From CAZNNH01 sp964574335 (GTDB taxonomy: Bacteria; Acidobacteriota; Vicinamibacteria; Fen-336), in assembly GCA_964574335.1 (NCBI GenBank), contig CAZNNH010000199.1, forward strand, positions 1-11,312: a DNA stretch of 11,312 nt, in the 5' to 3' direction. The notes under the pieces are model-generated. The model had not been told where the DNA came from and made no database searches. It worked only from the letters and a program-made list of their open reading frames with translations. The position numbers were made by a program, and so were the translations under genes. Shown here piece by piece: positions 1 to 5,903 of the stretch. Numbering within the stretch: the first letter of the stretch is position 1; each line of letters opens with the position of its first letter.

Positions 1-120
1 CGTCTCGACGATCCGGGTCTCCCACGGCACAGAACACGCCTCGAGCCGCTTCCGAACGTGGGCCTCGTACTCCGCCTTGGCGGCCTCGGACCGGAACGGC
101 GCAAACGACGGGCTCGGCAT
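1..120 (-). CDS. Probable alpha/beta hydrolase, N-terminal 40 residues only (runs off the window)
   Basis: The minus strand opens with ATG at 120 and stays open to the window edge, giving 40 codons. A strong Shine-Dalgarno sequence, GGGAGGGA (complement of 125-132), lies 4 bases before the ATG and fixes this start. The peptide begins MPSPSFAPFRSEAAKAEYEA and continues with VPWETRIVET near residues 31-40. From memory, many bacterial alpha/beta-fold hydrolases begin with this style of N-terminus (an F-R/K-S-E...K-A-x-Y helix, then a W-x-V-P strand leading into the first beta-strand). The catalytic Ser-Asp-His residues would lie outside the window, so the family call rests only on this N-terminal resemblance. 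The frame reads as ordinary coding sequence with no break. Confidence 0.5.
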   Translation of the reverse strand, partial: MPSPSFAPFRSEAAKAEYEAHVRKRLEACSVPWETRIVET

Positions 121-494
121 CTCGTCCCTCCCGCAGCTTTGGACACCACCGTACGCCTCCCGGTTCCTGTGGATGCGGTCAGCCAGCCGGGAAGACGAGG
201 AGGGGCGGCAGCGGGGGAGCTACCGGTCGCCGAGCCCCAGAGCGGGACATATCCTGGCAACCCTTGGCAGGAATGAACCACATAAGGGGCAGTCTGCGCA
301 GCCCAAAGCAACCACGGAGGCGCTGGAGGTCGGCATGTCGTGGCGATGACGTGTCCACCTGGGGAACAAGTGGTCCGTCGGGGGCATGAGTCGTCCACCT
401 GGGGAACGAGCGGGCAAGGGTGGCGCGCCCGCCCTCATCGCCTCCGTGCCCGGCTTCCGTCGACCTCGGCGGAGTCGCGTCCCTCCGCGCGAGG
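121..494. other. 374-base stretch without a gene, between the hydrolase start and the cellulase relic
   Basis: The bases next to 120 must hold the hydrolase promoter, but I see no clear -35/-10 pair. The open frames here (plus-strand about 58-349, minus-strand 179-646) translate to Arg/Pro/Ser-rich sequence with no protein-like pattern. The only structure I can support is the paired repeat at 352-413. Bases 414-494 separate that repeat from the stop codon of the cellulase pseudogene and hold nothing I recognise. Confidence 0.6.
352..413 (+). mobile_element. Possible solo insertion-sequence end with two copies of a 21-base repeat
   Basis: The unit GTCCACCTGGGGAAC is repeated exactly at 353-367 and 393-407. 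The following six bases are nearly the same (AAGTGG and GAGCGG), so two 21-base units recur with a 40-base period. A TGT begins at 352. Several short subterminal repeats plus a 5'-TG terminus are typical of IS21-family ends, where the IstA transposase binds. No transposase or helper ATPase gene and no matching second end are present, so at most this is a stranded end beside a decaying gene. It could also be a pair of binding sites unrelated to transposition. Confidence 0.35.
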
Positions 495-1339
495 CTACTG
501 TCCGGCTCCCCGAGTGAGCGCATCCAGGGCCTGACGGTCGAACACCGCGTTGGAGGTTCGGTCGAAGACTCCGGAGCCCAGGTTCTGCAGGACGCCGTTG
601 TCCAGTAGAAGGGCAACAGGCCGTTGGTTCGGGCCTGGCGGGTCACGTACTCCAGGTAGTACGCGCGGGAGGCGAGGTGCAGCTCGAGCGATCGTCCGTC
701 AGGTTGTCGCGGCGCACCGCGTTCGGTTCGTTCGCGCTCGCGAACAGCAGCCGCTCGTCGAAGTCCCGCAGATGCGTCGCGATCTGCTTCCAGTAGGCCT
801 TCTGCCTGGCGTTGTTCTCCGCCTGCTTGTCGGGTGTGACGTTCCTCTCGAGCCCCCCCCGTCCCAGTGGATGTTGACGATGACGTAGAGCTCGTTGCTC
901 GCGCAGTACCGGACGACCTGCCGCACCCGGTCCAGCCAGCTCGGGTCGATCCTCGCCGTGGCTTGGTCGGCGTACTGATCCCACGAGGCGGGCACCCTGA
1001 CGGCGTCGAAGCCGCTCTCCTTGACGAGCCGGATCAGCTCGTCGGTGACCATGGGATGCCCCAGGCGGTCTCTCCTCCGATCGCCTCGAGCGCGTTCCCG
1101 AGGTTCCAGCCCAGCCGAATCCGGTCTGCGATCTCGCTCGCGGTGCTGCCCATGCCCGTCGCGTCCGGTGCGATCGGGTTGGTGTTGTAGGCGGGAAGAC
1201 TGGTTGGGCTCGGGCTGGCCGAGGCGGGCCGAACGGGGGGCCGTTCAGGCGCGCCGCCACCGGAGACCGCTGTCACGACGATGGAGAAGGCGACCGCTGC
1301 TCTGATGACCGCACCCCGTGTCTGGGCCGCGCCACACAC
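495..1339 (-). pseudogene. GH5-family cellulase (endoglucanase) pseudogene: four frameshifts and an internal deletion
   Basis: Reading through three frames gives a secreted glycoside hydrolase family 5 endoglucanase, an enzyme that cuts internal beta-1,4 bonds in cellulose. A GTG start at 1339 leads into a hydrophobic signal-like segment and a Pro/Ser linker. Family blocks follow in order: IRLGWNLGNALEA, a break near 1053-1060, GFDAVRVPASWDQY, YVIVNIHWDGG, a break in the run of eight C at 853-860 that loses the base for an expected Trp, LLFASANEPNA (catalytic acid/base Glu), a break near 688-691, ARTNGLLPFYW, a break near 601-603, then a C-terminal tail ending in TAG at 495-497. NEPNA runs straight into VRRDNL, which in family members follows the nucleophile Glu segment (GEFGA). 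About a hundred residues and the nucleophile are therefore missing. It cannot be active even if the frameshifts were sequencing errors. Confidence 0.85.
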
Positions 1340-1393
1340 TTCGGGGATGTCGGGGAAGGATAGACCAGGATCGGGTGGCCTTGGGGGCGGCTC

Positions 1394-1900
1394 TCACAGC
1401 GTGGTACGGGCGCCCCGTCTGTTCAGCTGCATGACCTGAACGTCCGGATCGCCAGCCAGGGCCTGCGCGAGACCCAGGCGCTGGCGCATGCCGCCGCTGT
1501 ACTTCCGGACTACGGTATGCGCCGCGGCGCCCAGGTTCACCCGTTCGAGCAGGTCGAGCACCAGCGCATCCATTCGGCCGGCCGCGCCGACGCCCTTCAG
1601 CTCGAGCAGGTAGCGCAGCATCTTGGCTCCAGTCAGATTCGGGTAGAAGCCGAAGTCCTGTGGCAGGTAGCCGAGGCGCGCCCAGACCTTCTCTGGATGG
1701 CGAGGCCCATCGCCACCGTCCAGCTCGACCGCACCGGAAGTCGGCTCCAGCAGGCCCACCAGGACCTTCATGAGGGTCGTCTTGCCGGCGCCGTTTGGAC
1801 CCACCAGGCCGAACATCCCCTCCTGAGCCTCGAGGCTCACACCCTGCAGGGCGGGGACACGGCCGGGGAACACCTTCACGAGGTCGCGGACCATCAGCAT
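1394..1900 (-). pseudogene. Truncated ABC-2 type transporter ATP-binding protein lacking Walker B
   Basis: ATG at 1900 is preceded by AGGGGGGT at a usual spacing, which favours it over the upstream in-frame start at 1966. The 168-residue product has the Walker A loop GPNGAGKTT (residues 34-42), a Q-loop Gln at residue 81 in YLPQDFGFYP, and the ABC signature YSGGMRQRLG (134-143). After LAQALAGDP it passes into an unrelated short tail (VQVMQLNRRGA) and stops at 1394. The Walker B motif with its catalytic Glu, the D-loop and the H-loop are all absent; full ABC-2 ATPases usually have about 230-310 residues. An in-frame deletion joining the signature region to the native C-terminus would explain this. 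No permease gene is adjacent. It lies 141 bases downstream of the isoprenoid-fold enzyme on the same strand and may share its transcript. It cannot hydrolyse ATP normally as written. Confidence 0.8.
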
Positions 1901-2041
1901 TGGCACCCCCCTGGGGGCTGCGATGACACGGGCGGGGCGGAAGCGACAGAGAGCTCTGGTGTTCATTGCCCGGACGGGCCGTCGAAGGTACGCACGAGAA
2001 GGCTGGATCTTGCGCCGCTCCGTCGTGCCCCGCCCCGCGAA

Positions 2042-3349
2042 TCAGGATGGCTGCTGCTGGGCCAGGACCCAGTCGAGCAGCGAGGGGACGCCGGCCCGGC
2101 GCTGGAGCGCGACGGCCGCGCCTCGAAAGCGCTGCTCCGCACGACGGCGCAGCCTCTGCATCGCGCGGGCCGAGAAGGGCCAGCGCCGGGTGAGATCGCG
2201 GCGAAAACGCCGGGTGAAGAGCCTCGGCTGGTCGACCACGGCGCCCACCAGAAGGCTACGGCAGTTGCGCCTGACCAGGTCCTTGCGGTCGCCGAGTGCG
2301 GGTCGGGCCAGGATCTCCTGCGCGTCGAGCACGCGGTCGATGAAGCGCAGGAGCCGCGCCGCAGCGCCGTCGAGTGGACCCCGACGTGCCGTCCGGGTGA
2401 ACAGCGTCTGGTGCCCGACGGCGACGTCCTCCCCGACGTCCTGCAGATCGTCCAGGAGCTGCAGGAACACGCCATAGCCGAAAGCAAAGCGCTCCTCCTC
2501 CGGGCTGGGTCTTCCGGCCACCAGGTAGAGATCGGCCAGAACGGAGCTGCCGCCCTTCTCGCAACTGATGGCCAGGATCTCGGCGTCCGTCAGATCGGGC
2601 CGCTCCTGCTGGCTCAAGCTCAGCACCTGCCCGCGGTGGATGGCGAGGAGGCTCTCGTGAACGCCGGCGAACGCGCAGCGCGGGAACTCCTCTTCGATCT
2701 GAGCCACCAGCCGGAAGGCGGCCGCCTCGGAGGAATTCGTCGCCCGCACCGGCTGGCCCGCGAGCCGCTCCCCGAGCCGGTGGCTGAACGCCCTCTTGGC
2801 CGGGCGGCTGACCGACACGTCGTCGAGCAGGTTGTCGGTCACGGGATACAGCATGCTGTAGGCGAACACGCCGGGGCTCAGCCTCACCGGCAGGTCGAGG
2901 ATCATCTGCAGGCTGTTGGCGATCCAGACGTTTCGCAGGGCCTGCCACACGCTCGTCAGGGACGCCCCGGGGTCGAACGCCCGCGCCTGGTCCGCGAAGG
3001 CCGTCGAGGCATCGAAGAAGGAGTCGCCGAACACCAGGCGCCGGTAGCCGGCGGGCCAGCCGAGGCGCTGGTCGCCGAACTGCTGCAGCCGCTCGCGCAC
3101 GGTCTCCCGCCACGCCGCGCGCTCCCGTCCGCTGTCTGGGACACGCTGCACGCCGGCCGCCAGCTCGTCGATGAGGCGTGCCGCGCCTCGCGCGTTGCCG
3201 AGATGGCGCCAGGGCCCGACGCGGGGTCCGAGCACCGGCAGCTCCTCGGGCGTCGTGTCCCACAGCGTGGCGCATTCCTGGCACACGGCACGGATGCGGG
3301 GCCGAAGGGCCGGGGCCGCGGCCTCGGTGAGAAGCGGCTCGACGAGCAT
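2042..3349 (-). CDS. Class 1 isoprenoid biosynthesis-fold enzyme (prenyl/terpene synthase-like)
   Basis: This is a 435-residue all-helical protein with two Asp-rich motifs on the class I terpenoid synthase pattern: DNLLDD at residues 172-177 and LLDDLQD at 298-304, the latter matching the second DDxxD motif. CEKGGSSVLADLYLV (263-277), which resembles the K-T/G element of prenyl synthases, lies between them. Such motifs bind Mg2+-diphosphate in enzymes that ionise allylic diphosphates; the substrate cannot be read from sequence. The N-terminal ~110 residues look like a separate, less conserved extension. I chose ATG 3349 because the sequence is protein-like from there; an in-frame GTG at 3466 would add 39 less convincing residues, and neither start has a strong Shine-Dalgarno. 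No carotenoid, squalene or P450 genes are nearby, so no pathway can be assigned. The gene is divergent from the acetyltransferase. Confidence 0.8.
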   Translation of the reverse strand: MLVEPLLTEAAAPALRPRIRAVCQECATLWDTTPEELPVLGPRVGPWRHLGNARGAARLIDELAAGVQRVPDSGRERAAWRETVRERLQQFGDQRLGWPAGYRRLVFGDSFFDASTAFADQARAFDPGASLTSVWQALRNVWIANSLQMILDLPVRLSPGVFAYSMLYPVTDNLLDDVSVSRPAKRAFSHRLGERLAGQPVRATNSSEAAAFRLVAQIEEEFPRCAFAGVHESLLAIHRGQVLSLSQQERPDLTDAEILAISCEKGGSSVLADLYLVAGRPSPEEERFAFGYGVFLQLLDDLQDVGEDVAVGHQTLFTRTARRGPLDGAAARLLRFIDRVLDAQEILARPALGDRKDLVRRNCRSLLVGAVVDQPRLFTRRFRRDLTRRWPFSARAMQRLRRRAEQRFRGAAVALQRRAGVPSLLDWVLAQQQPS

Positions 3350-3589
3350 AGGATGCGTCTCGGCAGTGGTTACGACGGAACGTACGCGGATGTTCCTCCC
3401 GTCACGCACGGCCGGCGGCAGCAGGCTCGGAGCCTCTGCCCCTTCTGCGGGGGACGCATGCCCCACACCCCTTTACGGCCGGGCGTCGGGCGGCTATCGT
3501 CTGGGGCTCGGGGCCTTCGAAGCGAAGTCGGCGAGAGGGGGTCCGAAGTACCTATCGACCGACCTCTTCGCAACGGGTTCCTGTGGACC

Positions 3590-4081
3590 ATGTCGATCTG
3601 GCTGAGATCACTCACCGGGGGCGATGGTGCGCTCTTGCGCGACTACCTGTACGAGGCGCTGTTCGTGTTCGACGGCGCGCCGCCGTTGCCGCGGGAGATC
3701 ATCGACCGCCCGGAGGTGGCGCGCTACGTCGCCGGCTGGGGCCGTCCCGGCGACGCCGGCTGGCTGGCGTTGGAGAGCGCGAGTAGCGGCGATGTCGGCG
3801 CCGCCTGGCTGCGCCTGTGGCAGGCGAACGACACCGGCTACGGCTTCGTCGACCTCGACACGCCGGAGCTGAGCGTCGCCGTGCGACCGGGCTGGCGAGG
3901 GCAGGGCGTCGGAACGCGGCTGCTCGAGCGCCTGCTCCGGGAGGCCGACCAGCGCTACGGCGCGATCTCGCTCAGCGTGTCCAAGGTCAACCCGGCCGTC
4001 CGGCTCTACCGTCGCCTGGGCTTCGAGGTGCACGCCGAGCCAGGCGACTCGCTCATCATGCGCCGCGCGCGACCGGGCTAG
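3590..4081 (+). CDS. GNAT-family N-acetyltransferase
   Basis: This 163-residue protein has the complete GNAT fold signature. ELSVAVRPGWRGQGVGTRLL (93-112) is motif A, with the acetyl-CoA pyrophosphate-binding loop RGQGVG at 103-108. NPAVRLYRRLGFE (134-146) is the motif B region ending in the usual L-G-F-E. The N-terminal block LYEALFV...PPLPREI...ARYVAGWGRPGD is typical of a widespread subfamily that acetylates small molecules or protein amines of unknown identity. ATG 3590 fits the usual N-terminus (MSIWLRSLT), but no good Shine-Dalgarno precedes it. The frame is open far upstream, antisense to the isoprenoid enzyme, and that extension is not coding. The stop TAG shares bases with the stop of the converging gene. 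Confidence 0.93.
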   Translation: MSIWLRSLTGGDGALLRDYLYEALFVFDGAPPLPREIIDRPEVARYVAGWGRPGDAGWLALESASSGDVGAAWLRLWQANDTGYGFVDLDTPELSVAVRPGWRGQGVGTRLLERLLREADQRYGAISLSVSKVNPAVRLYRRLGFEVHAEPGDSLIMRRARPG

Positions 4082-4377
4082 CAGTCGGCGGCAAGGGTCG
4101 GCGCATAGAAGCCGCGCCAGAGCGGGGCTGCTAGATCCACTCGACCGATCGCGTACGATCGCCTCCTGTTCACCAGCCTGACCTCGGCGTCGCTGAGAGC
4201 GCGGCCATCGAGCAGGAACTGGTTCTCCCACTGCAGCACGACAGTCGGGACCCCCGAGGAGGACTTCGGCCAGAGGCCTGCGACGGCGACGGTCAGGAGC
4301 GCCCCAAGGACGGCGAGCGTGACCCTCCCTCCGATCAGCCGCGTCCTGCCTGTACGACTTTCGGTGCCGGAGGCCAT
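4078..4377 (-). CDS. Small single-pass membrane or exported protein, function unknown
   Basis: A 99-residue open frame from ATG 4377. Residues 1-17 are polar and basic; residues 18-36 form one hydrophobic helix (GGRVTLAVLGALLTVAVAGLW region), followed by about 60 soluble residues containing VVLQWENQFLLDG and AEVRLVNRRRSYAIGRVD. The layout suggests an uncleaved N-terminal anchor with a small periplasmic domain. I do not recognise the family. No clear Shine-Dalgarno is seen, and the short C-terminus may mean it is truncated. Evidence for coding: the hydrophobic/soluble pattern, no competing gene on the other strand, and a tight tail-to-tail fit with the acetyltransferase, whose stop overlaps its own in the sequence CTAG. 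Confidence 0.5.
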   Translation of the reverse strand: MASGTESRTGRTRLIGGRVTLAVLGALLTVAVAGLWPKSSSGVPTVVLQWENQFLLDGRALSDAEVRLVNRRRSYAIGRVDLAAPLWRGFYAPTLAADC

Positions 4378-4570
4378 GTTCGTAACGCGACGCAGGGGAG
4401 CCGCGCGAGCGTACCACGGGCGTCAGCCGCCCCCGGTTGCTCATGGGAGCCAGGCACCTCGCAGCGCCGACAGGCCGCCCTGCAACAGCCCTGTCCGGCT
4501 CGTCACAGTTCTCTGGACGCCACCCGTGCGCTTGTCCGAGGATGCCGTCCCGGCTCTGCTGGAGAGCTGC

Positions 4571-4578
4571 AGGAGGAG
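4571..4578 (+). promoter_or_regulatory. Strong ribosome binding site for the MBL-fold gene
   Basis: AGGAGGAG lies 7 bases before ATG 4586. It sets the start, although the same frame is open from 4319; the ATG also opens directly into a signal peptide. Confidence 0.85.
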
Positions 4579-4585
4579 AGCATCG

Positions 4586-5635
4586 ATGCTGTCTGGAAGC
4601 TGCCGGATCAGGAGTGGCCTGCTGCTGGGCGTGCTCGGCTGCGCCACCTCGCAGGCCGTCGCCCAGGAGGTGGAGCTTCAGCGTCTGTCGGACCACGTGA
4701 TCGTGATGCGCCTGCCGGGCATCAGCTACACCAACATCGTGGCGGTCTCCACCGCGCGCGGGCTGGTGGTGATCGATACCGAGAGCAACCCGGTCACGAT
4801 GCGCCCGCTGAAGCAGGCGGCGGAGCGGGCCTTCGGCCGCGACGATTGGGCCCTGGTCATCAACACGCATCCGCACTTCCACCACGCCGGCGGCAATGCT
4901 CTGTTCGAGGGGGCCCAGATCATCGGGCACGAGAGCTTCCCTCGCGTCGTCAGGGAGCACGATCTTCCACGGCCGATGGAGCCCCCGGGACCCTTTCACG
5001 GGCACGTGCAACAGCTCGAGGCCGAGCTTGCGGAGGTCGCCGACCCGGAGCGGGCCTTCTCCCTGCGCCAAGCCATCACGTTCCTGACCGAAGCCAACCA
5101 GGAGCTACTCGCCGGCTTCGAGCTCAGGACGCCGACGATCGGCGTCCACGATCGCCTCACGCTCGACCTGGGGGATCGGCACATACGGCTGCTGTACACG
5201 GGACAGGGAATCAGCCACAGCAGCCTCTTCGTCCACATCGTCGAGGACGGGCTCGTCGTCACACCCGGGATCGGCGGCCATTGGCTTGCCGGTGTCGGCA
5301 ACGCCGACACCGACGCGAAGACCTTCCGCCGCTGGCTGGCCGTGCTCGCCGAGCTGGCCGACCCGGCTTCCGGGATCGACACCATCATCCCGTGCCACGC
5401 ACCCCCGACCGACAGGCGGGAGCTGCTGGCGACCCACGAGTACCTCGAGGACATGGCCGAGGGCCTGGCTGAGGCCCGACGGAAAGGACTCTCCTTCGAA
5501 GAGGTGAAGGAGCGCTTCGCCTTCGAGAGGCGCTATCGTCACCTCGGCGATCTCTTCGTGCACCCGGACCGCCTCGTCGAGCGACACCAGGGGAACCTCG
5601 CCAGGATCTGGCAGTGGGGCTCAGGTCCGAGCTGA
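4586..5635 (+). CDS. Secreted metallo-beta-lactamase-fold hydrolase with an altered metal site
   Basis: This 349-residue protein begins with a Sec signal peptide (MLSGSCRIRSGLLLGVLGC...), with a likely cut after AVA at residue 26. VLGC at 16-19 is a weaker lipobox alternative. The mature part has the MBL-fold order: VSTARGLVVIDTES (first strands), INTHPHFHHAGGN with His95, His97, His99 and His100, GHES with His115, GISHSS with His211, and IPCHAPP with His271. The canonical motif is HxHxDH; here the Asp is His99 (CAC instead of GAC). The usual bridging Asp of the later TGD strand is also missing, because the corresponding segment reads VVTPGIGGHW. Family members hydrolyse lactams, lactones, thioesters or phosphoesters using one or two Zn2+/Fe ions; the substrate here is unknown. 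A single-metal or non-catalytic role is possible. The gene is transcribed alone as far as can be seen. Confidence 0.85.
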   Translation: MLSGSCRIRSGLLLGVLGCATSQAVAQEVELQRLSDHVIVMRLPGISYTNIVAVSTARGLVVIDTESNPVTMRPLKQAAERAFGRDDWALVINTHPHFHHAGGNALFEGAQIIGHESFPRVVREHDLPRPMEPPGPFHGHVQQLEAELAEVADPERAFSLRQAITFLTEANQELLAGFELRTPTIGVHDRLTLDLGDRHIRLLYTGQGISHSSLFVHIVEDGLVVTPGIGGHWLAGVGNADTDAKTFRRWLAVLAELADPASGIDTIIPCHAPPTDRRELLATHEYLEDMAEGLAEARRKGLSFEEVKERFAFERRYRHLGDLFVHPDRLVERHQGNLARIWQWGSGPS

Positions 5636-5662
5636 CCGCGTGAATCCGAGGCCGACGGGGAC

Positions 5663-5730
5663 GTCATCCTGAGTGCTACTTCGAAGCTGAACCCCGGAAG
5701 GATCTCGGCCGAGTCCCAGGTTCTTCGGGC
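5663..5730. repeat. Possible copy of an interspersed intergenic repeat
   Basis: The segment begins GTCATCCTGAG and contains GGAAGGATCTCGGCCGAG and GGTTCTTCGG. From memory, this resembles a short intergenic element common in several high-GC and environmental phyla (consensus near GTCATCCTGAG...GAAGGATCT...ATTCTTCG). Only one copy is in the window, so repeat status cannot be shown here. It does not look coding in any frame. Confidence 0.4.
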
Positions 5731-5830
5731 GCTCGCAGACCGGCGCCTTCAAGTGTCGCCTCGGTCCGGCGGCGTGCGTCCCGCAGCGCCGTAGTTCATT
5801 TGGCCTATTGATCGACCGACCCGCCTGAGC

Positions 5831-5868
5831 GATTCTCCGGGGCGCATACGCACCTGCGACAGAGAATC
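5831..5868 (+). promoter_or_regulatory. Hairpin in the leader of the WGR/ARM gene
   Basis: GATTCTC (5831-5837) and GAGAATC (5862-5868) are perfect 7-base inverted repeats, and CGCA/TGCG (5843-5846, 5855-5858) can pair inside them. The element ends 35 bases before the ATG at 5904. It has no T-tract, so it is unlikely to be a terminator. It could be an operator or an mRNA leader structure for the retron effector operon. Confidence 0.4.
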
Positions 5869-5903
5869 CGGGGCCCCCTGGGCCTCGAGCCGCCCGGTGA
5901 CAG

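Noticed and set aside
3437..3466. CPFCGGRMPH reading, suggestive of a zinc ribbon
   Set aside because: Only one CxxC pair, upstream of the acetyltransferase start and in a frame with no protein-like context; chance.
3350..3466. N-terminal extension of the isoprenoid enzyme from GTG 3466
   Set aside because: The added 39 residues lack family resemblance. ATG 3349 gives a normal N-terminus, though this is not certain.
1517..4081. 854-codon plus-strand frame antisense to the isoprenoid enzyme and ABC relic
   Set aside because: Only its last 163 codons look like protein (the acetyltransferase). The rest mirrors the minus-strand genes, as is common at high GC.
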